A stretch of DNA of 64,000 bases from Isochrysis galbana (lineage: Eukaryota > Haptophyta > Isochrysidales > Isochrysidaceae). The notes under the pieces were generated by a model. The model did not search any database, was not told the DNA's origin, and saw only the letters and a program-made list of their open reading frames with translations. The translations under genes were made by a program, and so were the position numbers. This document shows, piece after piece, positions 9,489 through 20,225 of this stretch (the first letter of the stretch is position 1; each line of letters opens with the position of its first letter). The DNA is taken from the NCBI GenBank assembly GCA_018136815.1, contig CM030937.1, positions 1,626,679 through 1,690,678 on the forward strand, in the 5' to 3' direction.

Positions 9489-10236
9489 TGTTCGAGTTTT
9501 CTCGTCCGTGCTTGTTTAAGCCTAGTGCTGAGGGACCGAAGCCTTCGACCTTCGACGGCAACGGAGCCCCTCCCCCGCGATGGGAGTGTGCGTGGTTGGC
9601 GCATGGCTCGTCCGGTGTACAAGTCTCTCTTTTAAAAAATAGTCTGGCTGTCGTTTCGTCGTTTCTGTTTCTGGGACGGTGTGTGCATGTTTCATGTTTC
9701 GCCATGGCCGCCTTTAGCCTTTACCTTTACCCGAGCGAACGTGTTCCTCGGTCGAGTTCGACATTTTTTGTGAGTGGCGTGCATGTGGCTAGGTGTGCTA
9801 GATGACAAGATGCTCTGCAAGACTTATACAATTCTTAACTCGTTATACTTCCGGGCCTGCTCGCGAGAGCTCTGGATTCTGCATGGCCACCACTTCCAGG
9901 CCATTCGTCGGCCGATCGCGGGCGATCGGACGTCGCGGAAGCTCCGCGTTTCTAATAGTGATGCGCCCTACATTCACTACTCTGCTACTCTGATTCCCTC
10001 CCGTGAGCGCCCGCCTCAATCTCCCAAAATAGCCCGCCACGCGCGGGGGAAGGGAGGGGGGTCCCTCACCGACGCCATTGCCCTTCGTGGGGCGGGAGGG
10101 GGTCGTTCGGAGGGGGGAGGGAGTTGCCGGGGCAGGTAGGCGGGGACCCTAAGGAATCCTTGGACACCCAGGGGAGGTCGAAAACAGTGGTTAAAATGAG
10201 TGAGTGACCGGGCTATAAGAGATATGAGAGATACTC
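9489..10236. other. Intergenic stretch, no gene recognised
   Basis: Short unrelated open frames only. A G-rich stretch with GGGGAAGGGAGGGGGG lies near 10045-10140. No TIR matching the transposase gene was found here. Confidence 0.4.
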
Positions 10237-10314
10237 AAACGCTACTCTAGGAGTACGCGGCTATTCTGGTAGAGTAGAGCTAGAGTAGGAGTAGGAGTAG
10301 GGAGTACTCTAGAG
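10237..10314. promoter_or_regulatory. GAGTA/TACTC motif cluster upstream of the BTB gene
   Basis: At least six copies of GAGTA/TACTC words, including CTAGAGTAGGAGTAGGAG and GGAGTACTCTAGAGTA, lie between 10240 and 10316. They abut the left TIR of a small element, about 480-560 bp upstream of the BTB start codon. Confidence 0.35.
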
Positions 10315-10594
10315 TACAAGTAGGTGGTACAAAAAATAGTCGAACGCGAACGCAACTCAAACTTTTTGACCGTTTGAACACAGTCAACTACCTACTACTC
10401 CCTTGACCCCCAAAGTGAACACTGTGAAAAACACTGATAATTTTCCTCGCGCCGCGTACACGCGGCGCTCAACACCTCGCGGCTGTGCCGTGAACACACC
10501 CAACTCAAGGCGCGCGACAATGAACACCCGTCAACTACATACTCACCCCCCCTAAAAAAGTCAACGCGCGTATTATTTTTACCACCTACTTGTA
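10315..10594. mobile_element. 280-bp MITE with TACAAGTAGGTGGTA inverted repeats (copy A)
   Basis: Perfect 15-bp terminal inverted repeats (TACAAGTAGGTGGTA at 10315-10329 and its complement at 10580-10594). The interior includes AACTCAAACTTTTTGACC, TGACCCCCAAAGTGAACACT and GTACACGCGGCG. A related copy in opposite orientation is at 50090-50397 and shares the interior words. There is no coding capacity. The outermost TA at each end could equally be a TA target duplication. It ends 200 bp before the BTB start codon. Confidence 0.7.
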
Positions 10595-10793
10595 GTGAAC
10601 GACACGAGAAAGAGACGAAGACGACCAAGGGCTTGCTCGCTCCCACTTCTCACTTCTCTCTTCTCCTTTTTTCTCTCTTCTTCTCTCTCTCGCCTCGCTC
10701 GAACGCCGTCTCCTCTCGCGCCTCTCTTCTTCATCTGTTCAAAAGGGGCCGAGCGAGCGTGCTGGTTCGCAAGGAGACCAGGCAGCCCCACAG

Positions 10794-11987
10794 ATGGCAA
10801 ACGAGAATGAGGGGCCAAATGCGCCGTACGCGACGCCTAGCTGGCGCCCAGTCGCGTCCCGACAGTGCCAAAGCGCACCGCGGATTGGGGCTGGAAGCAC
10901 GGGTTCGGTGGGAACAACTGTTGCTGGGCGCACAAGACGAGGCAACCTCTTCTCGCCGCTCTCAACAACAGGTTTCTCTGCCGCGCCGGCGCCTACCTGG
11001 CAGTCGCTGGCTATGGGCCTGCAGCCCACGCCTCCGCGCGCCAGCCTCACCGCATCGGCCTCGCCTCTAGCAGCAGAACCTCATGTGGCAATCAGACGAT
11101 CGGACGAGTTAAGGCAGCAGAGCGATGCACTCATTGTGGACCTGCGTTCAATGATGGAGGACACGCAAACCTCTGACATCGTCATTGTGCTTGATAGTGG
11201 AGAAGAGCTGACTGCCCATCGCGCCATCCTCGCTGCGCGATCTGACGTATTTCGGTGGGTGCTCTGGATATCGCCATGCGTACGTGCTTGTGCAAGTTGC
11301 CCAAGGGTCATAGTTGTTCCCTGACCACCTCCTTGTTCCCCTCCGTACAGCACTATGCTCGTTTCCTCCGGCTTTCGAGAGTGCTCGGCATCATCTAATG
11401 GACGTGTGACCGTTGGGGCGATCAGCAGAGCCGCAATGCGTGCTTGTCTCGAATGGTGCTACACTGGCCAAGTGTCCGGTTTCCTAGCTGGAGTTCGAAG
11501 GGAAGCTTGGGCCGCTTCCGCCTGTGCCGACCTTGCCAGCGCCGAGCCTTCCCGGTCGAATCGGACGCAGACGCCTCCACGTAGGCGACAGTCGGTTTGC
11601 TCGGAACCCCCCGCATGCTCCGGAGTTTGTGCAGCAACTGAAGATGACACCTTCACGTCCAATCCCGAGCTATCATCACATTCCAATACTGCCACCTACA
11701 CACTTGAGCCCGGATTAAATACGCTACTGGAGCTTCTTGCAGCAGCCGAACGCTTTAATTTGCAAGGGCTGAAGCGGTTGGTACAAACCGAGGTTCAAGA
11801 ATCCTACTTGACGCCTGCGAACGCCTGCCACGTTTTGCTGACTGCCCACACTCAGGGCGCCGACGCCTTGCGGCGTGTAGCACTCGACTATGTCGCTACG
11901 CATAGGAAGGAGGTGAAGGAGAGTTTTGGTTTCGATGTGCTTGCTCACGAGCCAGACCTTCTTCTTCAACTTCTTCTTCGAGTCTGA
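10794..11987 (+). CDS. BTB/POZ domain protein
   Basis: Two exons, 10794-11254 and 11351-11987 (365 aa); the intron is GT...AG with phase 2. The BTB domain starts at about residue 120: TSDIVIVLDSGEELTAHRAI, then LAARSDVFR, and across the splice TMLVSSGFRE. This is the standard D-V-x-F/V...AHRAILAARS-x-F signature. A Ser/Thr-rich insert interrupts the domain before NTLLELLAAAERFNLQGLKR, the helical end of BTB, and a short BACK-like stretch (YLTPANACHVLLTAH). BTB proteins dimerise and often act as CUL3 adaptors; the substrate is unknown. The first ~115 residues look disordered. The start is the first ATG of the frame, after a CT-rich leader. Without the intron the frame would end at 11324 inside the domain, which supports the splice. 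Confidence 0.85.
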
Positions 11988-13065
11988 GGTTCCGTGCATA
12001 GCTGGGAGCTGCGTTGTGTTGACAAGTATGGATAGCATTGTGTTGTGTCAGTGGCGAGGCTATGGCTATGGCGGCGGCAATCAGAAGATGGCGTAGCAGT
12101 GGTGGTGTGGATGGAGCTGTGGATCTTTACCAGCCAATGTATGAAAATGGGGAGGGATCAGGGGACGTCGAGCGCGGGCCATGGGTATGGACAGGAAGCG
12201 GGGTGGGGCGCTCGGGGGGCCTCGGCGCTCGGCACGTTGGGGGGCGTAGCACACGGAAGGATCACAGGGCTGGGGGTCACAAGCACAAGCGTCGGACATC
12301 GGGACGGGAGGCGTGGCGGGGAAAGATGAGACACGTGGGAGAGGGGCGCGGGATCACACAAGGAAGTGAACGGGGCGGGGTTGGTAAGAAAAAGAAACAA
12401 GGGCAAGGGGGACCTAGGGCTAGGGCCTGGGGGCTCCACGGAAAAACGAGAGGGGTAACCCCCCCCCCCCCCCGCGGCCTCGCTCGGGCCTCGGGACAAT
12501 GACTCTCGGGCCAGCCACCAGGCTCTAGAGTCACCACGTCACCACCGTGTCGTATTCCATACGATGACAGACTTTTACTTCTAACCGGTGGTTTATTTTA
12601 AGCCTCAAGGTCTCGTCGGCGACATTCTACCCCTTCTCTTACTTTCTTTCGATGTCATCAAACGTTCCACGACTGTCTTCCGTCTTCTCTTCATGCATCG
12701 GTTGTAGTCTTCCGTCTTCTCTTCGTATATCGGCGGTAGCTCCACAGCGAGGTCTGCTCTCGTTGTTCCGACTTCTCTGTTTCGCACGTCTGTGCGCCGA
12801 TGAGTTGCCTTGGTGCCGACGCTTGACAGTCCGCCCTGAGTGTGGTTAGTTTTTGCCCTGTTTGGTTTAGTTCGTGTGTGTGTGTGTGACGAGGGGTCTT
12901 TTTGAGTCCCTGCGTTGTAGTCTCTCGTGTCTACCTTGGACCTAAGAAGCTCTCATTCTCCTTCTCTCTCTTCCTCTAGCTCGCTAGCTAGCCTCGGCCC
13001 TACCCTCCAACGCCGCGCGTTGTGGGCCTCCGAACCTCCGTCTCTCTTCTCGTCCCTCGCACTCG
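11988..13065. other. Intergenic stretch with G-rich and poly-C tracts
   Basis: No convincing gene. It holds a G-rich segment (12150-12440), a 15-base poly-C run (12459-12473), a (GT)n run near 12873-12890, and CT-rich sequence with the repeated phrase GTCTTCCGTCTTCTCTTC (about 12675-12725). Confidence 0.4.
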
Positions 13066-13562
13066 ATGGTAGAAGCTGTCAGACCCGACTTCTACTATGA
13101 CCTCTCAGACATATTCCCGCAAGCAACCACCTACGACTCCTTCACGGCCGCGTCAGCTGCCGGCTCGATCGAACGGCCCTCTGCCCACGAGCCAGTAGTC
13201 ATCGCGTGTTCGACACACCGCACCATGCACGCGATTACGCCAAGCGGGGGTCGGAAGTAGTAGCGACCGGCCATCCTTCTTCGCTTCTTCTACTTAGCCC
13301 CCCGTGTGGCGTTGCCCTCCCGCCCTCCCTCTCCCTCCCTCTTCGCCTGATTTTCCGCGGTTCCGTGCAGGTGATGCGTGATGCGAGCGCGCAAGATGGC
13401 GCCACGCTCCGCGTCACTTATGAGTCGATGAGTCGAGCCATGCCGCCTTGGCTGAAGAAGAAGCGGAGGCGGAGATACGAGATGCGAGCGCAGGTGCGAA
13501 GCCTCAGGCGGAAGACGGAGGAGGTGGCGGTGGCCGGACTGTGGGGCGCCAAGCAACTGTAG
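13066..13562 (+). CDS. Unrecognised small gene, exon structure unclear
   Basis: Two stretches look coding. One runs from an ATG at 13066 to about 13256 (MVEAVRPDFYYDLSDIFPQA). The other starts after a good acceptor (ttccgtgcag) at 13370 and ends with a basic KKKRRRRYEMRAQVRSLRRK segment and a stop at 13562. The obvious donor at 13257 gives a stop codon when joined, so the exact splice is unresolved. The basic stretch could be a nuclear-localisation or nucleic-acid-binding segment. No family is recognised. Confidence 0.25.
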
Positions 13563-13731
13563 TAGATAGTAGCCTATCCCCTATGTCTATGTTTGAGAGT
13601 GAGTGTGAGTGCCGTTACCATTACTTGTTCCTGCAGACTATAGACTATTTTGAAAATCGCAATGACAAATCCAACGTTGGCACAGACAGTGACAATGTAC
13701 AATGTAGGCTATGTATGGTCTCCAGCTGGGA

Positions 13732-13831
13732 NNNNNNNNNNNNNNNNNNNNNNNNNNNNNNNNNNNNNNNNNNNNNNNNNNNNNNNNNNNNNNNNNNNNN
13801 NNNNNNNNNNNNNNNNNNNNNNNNNNNNNNN
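13732..13831. other. Assembly gap of exactly 100 N
   Basis: A run of 100 N, the conventional size for a gap of unknown length. It separates the contig ending in ccagctggga from the contig beginning cgagaagatgg, which starts inside a proteasome gene. Confidence 0.99.
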
Positions 13832-13870
13832 CGAGAAGATGGTTGTGCGCGAATCATACCGCCGGCTCAT
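13832..13870 (-). CDS. PSMA4: Proteasome subunit alpha type 4, first 13 codons only (cut by the gap)
   Basis: On the minus strand an ATG at 13870 opens MSRRYDSRTTIFS and the gap begins straight after the last codon. These 13 residues are the conserved N terminus of the alpha-4 (PSMA4/Pre9) core-particle subunit, and the next residues of the family are [11 protein letters not shown]. That continuation is exactly what the minus strand reads from the last base of the window (64000). The two fragments therefore complete one gene with no base missing or overlapping. Either the contigs are misordered or there are two copies. Confidence 0.8.
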
Positions 13871-14040
13871 GGCGAGCAGCGAGGCGCGCGACCTGTGCAT
13901 GATGGAGGGCGAATCAGTGGCACTAGATCGAGGGAAGCAATGCATGGATGCCGATGCACTCCGATTGCCGATGCACTCCGATGCACCGGCCTCCAGCCAC
14001 CCCACTTAAACGCGGATCTGAGAATAGCACGAAGACTACA
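13871..14040. other. Upstream flank of the proteasome alpha-4 start, with an open plus-strand frame
   Basis: This is the 5' flank of the alpha-4 start codon on the minus strand. A plus-strand frame runs from the gap to a stop at 14009 (MVVRESYRRLMASSEARDLC). It overlaps the proteasome codons antisense, so it is probably not a gene. A 15-base direct repeat (GATGCACTCCGATTG/GATGCACTCCGATGC) lies near 13952-13985. Confidence 0.3.
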
Positions 14041-15920
14041 TCGCTACACGGCGCGCCCTTTCCCTTTCTCTCTTGCCTCCTGTCCCCATTCCACAATCGA
14101 CCTTGTCCACAAGCTCCGAACAGGCAACACCACGCCTTGGCGTTCACAGAACGGCTTATGGCCCGCATTCAGTCTGATGGGGAGAATCGGCCCCAACCTT
14201 GCCCCTCTTCTCCACCCGCCCACCACTTCTCAACGACCTCCCCTAGCCCCTATCCCACCCACCCCACCCACGAGCCCTTCCCTGCGCCCCTCGCCTCGCC
14301 TCCCTTTGTCCCACGCAGGAAGCTTGGCCGCTCGCCGCGCATGCAAGGGAGTGTGCCCCAGCGGAGGAGGAATCCCCAACGCCTCGCCTCCCGCCTCTCT
14401 CTTCCACCTCTTCCTCATCCCCAGCGCCTTCCCCCGCCCCCCCCCCCCCCCCTCCCCCACCTCTCGCTCGCTCTCCCCCCACCTTCACCTCTCTCCTCTC
14501 TCTCTCGCGCGCGCGCACTCCCCTCGTCTTCCTCTCGCGCGGCCCTCCCGTTTCTTTTCTATCATCAGTGAAAAATACCCTCTCCTCAGCCCAGGCCCCT
14601 CCCTCCCCCAAGCCCCCCCCGCCCTCTCCCCCTTCCCCCATCTCTTCCCGCTGCCCCCGACGCGCGACGCCCCCCGTCTGGGCGCGCGGCCCTCTACCCC
14701 CTTCCGGTATTTTCTTGGCTTCTATTTTGTAGTTGTAGTTCTTGCCTTATTTCCCCTTGGCCTTGGATGACCAGCGGGCTTTAGTGCTTTAGTTTGCGCT
14801 AGTGAACGGCGACGGAGCAGCGAGGGCGCGCACACAACCGGAGAAAAGAAAAAAAGGGGGGAAGCTCCAGGCGGGAACAGGCCAGCTGACACTCCCCCCT
14901 TCCCCCCCGCGGGGGAAGCCGCGCCCCTTTTTTCCCTTCTTCGCCGCACCAGACCAAAAGCGTTCAATTATCCCCATCCCTGCTGACACCTTTCATTGTC
15001 ACCTGGAGGTTACTTGAGTCAACTTGACCCTTCACATGTTGAAACACACACGTGGTCTGACTCCATTCACTCGATTTGGGGCAGGGTGGATATATCGTTG
15101 AAATCACGATATCTCATGATATCCCATGTTGGTTTTCCCCTCCAAAGAAAATTGATCGAATTCCTTTGAAAGCGATCGTTTTTTTTGTCAAGAGCCTGGT
15201 GCGCGCTTTCAGAACTGCCCCCTCTCCCTCCGCGCTCGCCACTTCTCCCGCGCATTCTGACACCCCGCGCATTTCGACACTGCCGCCCCACCCGCACGGC
15301 CCCCCTCGCCCGCCGCTCATTGACGCCACCTTCTTCTCCCTCCCTTCGGCCTCGCCGCGCCGCTTCCCCTCTCGCCGCCGCGCTTCCTCTCTCTCTCTCT
15401 CTCCACTGTGCGCTCTCCGCCCCTCTGCTCTTGCCACCCGCCTCCCTCGCCTCGCGTCGTTCTCTTCCAACAGCAGTGTCCGTCTTGGTCACCAGGGTAC
15501 AGAACCCCCCGTCTTGTTCTGCCCCCTCACCTCTCTTGTGACACATCACCACAGCTCATTCGTGCGCGCGCGCCCGCCGCCGGTGAGGGCCAACCCGCTA
15601 CACCAGCCCGCTCCTTCTTTTCTACGGGGGTGGGGGGGGGGGGGTTGGCGGCCCGGTCGCACCACCATCCCGCTCCTCCCTTCACCAGTACCGTCTCCTC
15701 CAGAGCACTGTGTTCCTGGTTGCCGTTTGTCCTCCCCTCTTTGCTCTCCTTTCTTCCTTGCTCTGTTCCCACCCTCCACCTCTCTTCTCGCGACCTCCCG
15801 TAGGCGCCCTCGTTGCCCCAGTACCGGCGGGTGAACACAGTCCAGTGTTCCCTCCATAACGTGCTCCTCCATCTCTACTGGGAGCGAAGTGTGAGTTATG
15901 GGTTCGTCGTGCACCATCCG
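14041..15920. other. Pyrimidine-rich low-complexity region
   Basis: Long C- and CT-rich tracts (14200-14700 and 15210-15830) include runs of ten or more C and (CT)n near 15390. Open frames here are composition artefacts rich in Pro/Ser/Leu. A dispersed repeat unit (14955-15120) is listed separately. Confidence 0.5.
14955..15120 (+). repeat. Dispersed repeat unit R2, copy 1 (copy 2 at 46405-46570)
   Basis: About 165 bases starting CCAAAAGCGTTCAATTATCC and including CACCTGGAGGTTACTTGA and CACACGTGGTCT. They recur at 46405-46570 in the same orientation with only scattered differences. At the second copy the unit lies directly upstream of an intronless ankyrin ORF, so it may be a duplicated promoter/leader or part of a larger repeat. 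Confidence 0.75.
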
Positions 15921-15921
15921 C

Positions 15922-16813
15922 TTACTCTGTGACACCCACCCCGACTTCTGCAGCCTTCTCCCGACCACCGTGGGTGAGAAGGGAGTGGACTGCTGCCAGA
16001 GCATGCTGACCCGCCTCACCAAGGTGAGAGGTATCAGGTTTGCCAAACTGGACGGGTTCAAGACGTGCGGCCTGTTCCTCACCGAGTTTGTGGTGCCCCG
16101 GATGGCGATCACCTGCAAGGACTCCGCGTTGCTCTGTGTACCGATGACCGATCTCCTCAACGAGAGGGTCGATGACTTGGAATACCACCCCCTCCTCCCC
16201 GGTGACTTTGAGGAGGTCGTCGATGTGGACGCCGATTTGAGGCTTGCGTTGAGCGAATTCACCGACTTTCACGGCATCATGATCATCATCGGAGTCCTTG
16301 AAGATGGCATGCTGGCGGTAGGCCAGCTGGTGATAGGGCTTCAATTGGACTGGGCAGAGCGTCGGACTCATCCTTGTTGGGAGTTTGCGGAGGGGGACTT
16401 TCTGGGCGAGCCTCCACGTGGGGAGTTTCCGCGCTTTCTGGGCGAGCCTCCGTCTTGGTGACCTTGACACTCATCGAAGAGCCAGATTGGGTGTTCTCGA
16501 GAGTGCACAGTCCTCGTAGATGGACCTCTCTTGGCATATCGAGAAGTGAGATGATGCATTGGATGAATTTAGCCAAGTCGGGGCCGTCGGGTGGTATGAC
16601 TCCCTCTGTTTGTTGATCGACGACCAGCTCGGTATGCTCCCAGTGCAACACACCGTATGGACCGAGCGCAACACCGCCCTTCTGGAGAGCTTTCTCCAGG
16701 GCGTGCAGCATCTTGTCAAACCTTTGGTGTGTGGAATCATTCTGCATCGACCCAAAGATGCGGTTCTTGAGGTGGTCGCTCGAGATGTGATGATAGTAAC
16801 GAGTGCGAGCCAT
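15922..16813 (-). pseudogene. Unrecognised intronless gene broken by a frameshift
   Basis: An ATG at 16813 (MARTRYYHHISSDHLKNRIF) opens a frame that reads naturally until about residue 150, then becomes Pro-rich and stops at 16286. From about 16350 another frame on the same strand takes over (LKPYHQLAYRQHAIFKDSDD, later FQVIDPLVEEIGHRYTEQ) and runs to a stop at 15922. One frame change between 16370 and 16330 joins them into about 290 residues. A 27-base near-direct repeat (EARPES twice) lies just before the break. No domain is recognised. The plus-strand ORF over the same bases is probably antisense. Confidence 0.4.
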
Positions 16814-17271
16814 TTGCTGTAGTGTGGCAAGGAAAGGGAGAAGAGCCGTTAGGCCAGAGGGTCGAAGAGGCACACAGTGCACCTTGAGGGAGGACAAGAC
16901 GGGGAGAGGCACAAGCAACTCTGTGTGGCTGCGACTGCAAGGAAGAGAAAGGCTCTCTCTGTGAGTCGGTGGATACTTTGGGTCCAATGCACACCTTGTA
17001 GAGCCTGGAGGGAACAGAGAGGGGCGAGGAGTAGTCCAGAGGGGAGAGCTGCAGCGCAAGAGAGAGCTGCAGCGCAAGAGAGGGCAGGGGCTACTGCGAC
17101 GGGTGCTCGGGTGTGCGATCGGAGCGGCAGACAGAGCTAGGTGTTTCGTATGAGTTCAGGCATTCCACACTTGCGGAAAAGCTCATCCGACGAGCTCTCC
17201 CCCCCCCCGACCCCAACACACGCGAATATAGTAGAACTTTCACACAGTGTGGTGACGCTGAGGCACCCCCG

Positions 17272-17670
17272 CTACACTGCGCTAGCATCTGCACTTTCCT
17301 CCATCTCAAGATGTTTTGCCACCTGATTGAGGAAGTAATGGCCTTCCGTGCACTCGTTCAATAGTTTGTTGATGATTTGCTCGTGAACCTCGTGCATCCG
17401 ATGTGACTCTACAGCCATAGTATGTAGAAGCTCAGAGAGTGAGTGACACAGTATGACCAGCCGCAACTCGCGCTCTGTGGTGATTTTGGGTGGCTCTTTG
17501 GAGATGTGCTCCACTAGTTGCTGTTTCCCAGAATAGTTGCAATCGAATACTGCTTCGACTACATGCAACCGAACTTGGCTGGTGTCAATAACCGCATCTT
17601 TCTGGTCGTCCATCTGATCCACAGCTGAAATGGCGCGTATCACACTCTGCAGCATGGAACTGAGCATCAT
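17272..17670 (-). CDS. Unrecognised helical protein
   Basis: An open frame of 132 codons from the ATG at 17670, or longer upstream to about 17736 if a 5' exon joins at the AG near 17738. Residues such as MLQSVIRAISAVDQMDDQKD and LVILCHSLSELLHTMAVESH predict an all-helical fold. Codon use is less GC-rich than in the host genes nearby. It lies upstream of and in the same direction as the frameshifted gene at 15922-16813. The two could be exons of one gene, but no splice pair is obvious. Confidence 0.35.
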   Translation of the reverse strand: MMLSSMLQSVIRAISAVDQMDDQKDAVIDTSQVRLHVVEAVFDCNYSGKQQLVEHISKEPPKITTERELRLVILCHSLSELLHTMAVESHRMHEVHEQIINKLLNECTEGHYFLNQVAKHLEMEESADASAV

Positions 17671-17886
17671 GTTTCGCGTCCCCCGCGTCTCACGAAGTGC
17701 GTATGTGTGCGCTTCAATTTGATCGTAAATGCGCACTACGTTCAGCGATTATCAGATTTTGTGTGTTTCGCACAGAAAGACGCCCCCCCGGTACCACTCG
17801 GACACCTGGCTCGTCAGGCATGGCGGGATTCCGGGACTCAAAAGTTGTGTCCAATTAGCTAGTGGGGTTGGCTAGGATATAAAATA

Positions 17887-18834
17887 CTACCTCCGTTTCA
17901 AAACTGAAACCCGTAGGACCGGTAGATCAAAAATAAAACTAATAAGAGCTAGACGAGAAAGCGCGCCCTTGAACTATGTTGCATGGGGTACATTGGGGCT
18001 TAATCCTATTACTTTAGACGGTCTCACAATTGTCATTTTATCCCTCAACCATGGCGGCCACGGGAGCCACTCGATTCCTGCCTGTCTGCCTGTCACGCGC
18101 ATGCGGCAAGTCATACTCATTCGAACCATCCGCATTCACGATACACTTACACACCATTTGCTTAGTATCAAACAAGTCATTGAGCTTCTCTGAAGGATAC
18201 TAATTGAATGCCTGCATGCATTGCTCAGCAAAACGGTCCCCCTAGCCCCCCCCCCCCCCCCCGCCCCCCGGCCCCCCCGGCCCCCTCCCTGGCTCCCCCC
18301 CAGCCCCCCCGGAGCCTCGCGGCCCCGCGGCCCCCCCGGCTCCCTAGGCCCCCCTAGGCCCCCCTTGGACCCCCCGGCCCCCCCGGCCCCCCCCGCCCCC
18401 CCCGGCCCCCCCAGCCCCCCCCAGGCCCCCCCCCGGCCCCCCTGGCCCCCCCGGCCCCCCGGTCGCCCGGTCCCCCTGGCCCGCTCCTCAGGGACCAGGG
18501 ATTGTGTCGCTGTCGCGCGGCCTTGCCCACGAGCCTCCCGTGCGCTTGCCATGCTGCGGTGGCTCCACCACCTTCAGCCTCGGCATCGCAATCGCAATGA
18601 AGCCGATTCGCGGCAAAGCTCCCGCCCACGCGCACTTTTCACTATAGACTATAGACCTCTTGAATAATATCACGTATCACGGATCTCTTCATTCCCCTAA
18701 TGCTTTGAGGTCGAACCTCCGCCGCAGGACAACGCGCCAATGTACCCGCTATCTCATAGAATCAACAAAATCTTTACTATGGTTCCTCATAGGCTAGCAG
18801 GGAGCCAAAGGTTTCAGTTTTGAAACGGAGGTAG
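17887..18834. mobile_element. 948-bp Stowaway-like TIR element flanked by TA
   Basis: Perfect 25-bp terminal inverted repeats begin CTACCTCCGTTTCAAAAC at 17887 and end with the complement at 18834. The element is flanked by TA on both sides (17885-17886, 18835-18836), the target duplication of Tc1/mariner elements. The TIR start resembles the plant Stowaway consensus CTCCCTCCGT. The interior has no transposase. It carries a C-rich, G-quadruplex-prone tract of about 250 bp (18240-18480). The right end lies 98 bp before the ATG of the lipoyl-domain gene. Confidence 0.85.
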
Positions 18835-18931
18835 TAAATAATTTAATCTATTTTGACCAAAACATAAAGCACAAACAGGAATTGAGTAATTGACTGGACA
18901 AGAAGTACAAAAGACAAAAGAATCCCCACGC

Positions 18932-19375
18932 ATGGCGGCGGTGCGCAGCGCGCGCGCCAGTGCGGGGCTCGCGCTGCGCCGGGGCGGGTGGGACCGGCTG
19001 GGCCGGTGGGACCGGCTGGCGCGGCGGGCGCTGGCGACGGCACCGACTCCGGGTGCGAGCACGCTTGACGCGCCCTTCATCTCCGACACGATGCCGCTTG
19101 CAGAGGGCGTGATAGGCGAGCTCGGCGAGCTCTGCGTCGCAGTTGGAGACCAAGTCTCTGAGAACGACGTGGTCGCTGTGATCGAGACGGGTGCGTGCCT
19201 CCACTCGCCTCGCTTCCCTCCCAATCCTTCCCTTACGTCTCTTCCGTTCGTTTGGGACATCGTAGACAAGGCGGCCATCAACGTGAAGGCGAGCCAGTCG
19301 GGGGTCATCGCGGCCATTCTAGTGGAGATTGACGAGCCGATCACCGAGTGCATGCCGATGTTTGAGCTGCGATGA
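18932..19375 (+). CDS. Stand-alone lipoyl-domain protein, mitochondrial type
   Basis: Two exons, 18932-19190 and 19266-19375 (122 aa); the 75-bp GT-AG intron splits the key codon in phase 1. Residues 1-45 are Arg/Ala-rich without acidic residues, typical of a mitochondrial presequence. The rest is one lipoyl/biotinyl domain: FISDTMPLAEGVIGELGELC, then across the splice VIETDKAAINVKASQSGVI, ending ECMPMFELR. ETDKA is the lipoyl-lysine motif of 2-oxoacid dehydrogenase E2 subunits (ETDK rather than the biotin motif AMKM). No subunit-binding or acyltransferase domain follows and a stop comes directly. The protein resembles the swinging arm of oxoglutarate dehydrogenase E2 on its own. Its partner is unknown. 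Confidence 0.8.
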   Translation: MAAVRSARASAGLALRRGGWDRLGRWDRLARRALATAPTPGASTLDAPFISDTMPLAEGVIGELGELCVAVGDQVSENDVVAVIETGACLHSPRFPPNPSLTSLPFVWDIVDKAAINVKASQSGVIAAILVEIDEPITECMPMFELR

Positions 19376-20225
19376 GAGAGCGTCAACTGCAAGTTCTCTG
19401 CTCGAAATCGCACTTCTTTCTCGGTGGCTCACGATTGGCACGCGTACCGCCGCACGCCCGATGCGAGGGCTCTTGTGACAGTTAGCTAAAGCGGCATCAT
19501 TGTGCTCCCGCTTCACTCTGAGGAGCATTGTACCATTCGATTTCCGGCTTATATGGCAGCATCTTCTCGGGGCAGGAGCAGGCACAACTCTTGGGCTATA
19601 TGCGGAAAGCGTTGGTCACCTATATCATACCACCGACCTGGGACTGGCCAACTCTGAGCCTTGTTCTTTCACCTCTCGTTCATAAGCAACTGCGGCTTTT
19701 GGACATTGGTTGGGTATCAGGCACCGAGCACGTTTGCAAACGCTGGACTATTTTTGCTTCATTAAATGGTGTTGACAGCGGAGATGCGCAACGTGCCGGC
19801 GCATATGGTCCCGATCTGTAGATTTCTCCGCTAGCTGTTTTGCAAAATGCAGTTGCAATGGTTCATGTTCAACTTTTAGCACCATCATGGACGGCAAGAA
19901 GAGGGCTTGAGAGGTGCCAGCTCCTTTCATCTTGCATCTCCGCGAGCTCATCGTCTCGCTACGTTTGAGTGTGGGTGTTGCATGCTGTGGTCTTTGAGCT
20001 GTAGTGGTTGGGATACGGTGTCGGTGGCGATGATGACGATGGTTGGCATCGTAGATCATAGGGCATCGATAGGCATTGTATGCCCGTACGCGCGACGTGT
20101 GGGGCTTGGACTTGGGCGTGGTGATGCAGGTAGGGGTAGGCCAAAATATGCGCATGGGTGCAGGCATACTTGAGTGAATTTTGTGGAGCTGCGAACTTCA
20201 AACGTGTCGGCATATTTCATATTCA
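19376..20225. other. Intergenic stretch, no gene recognised
   Basis: This is the 3' flank of the lipoyl gene. Short open frames on both strands lack domains or consistent codon use. Nothing else was seen. Confidence 0.4.

Noticed and set aside
15898-16461. Plus-strand ORF of 187 codons with a plausible look
   Set aside because: It overlaps the minus-strand frame that continues the gene from 16813. I kept the minus strand because the two frames join sensibly, but this is not certain.
18136-18667. Gly-rich (minus) and Pro-rich (plus) open frames
   Set aside because: They are translations of the C-rich tract inside the Stowaway-like element.
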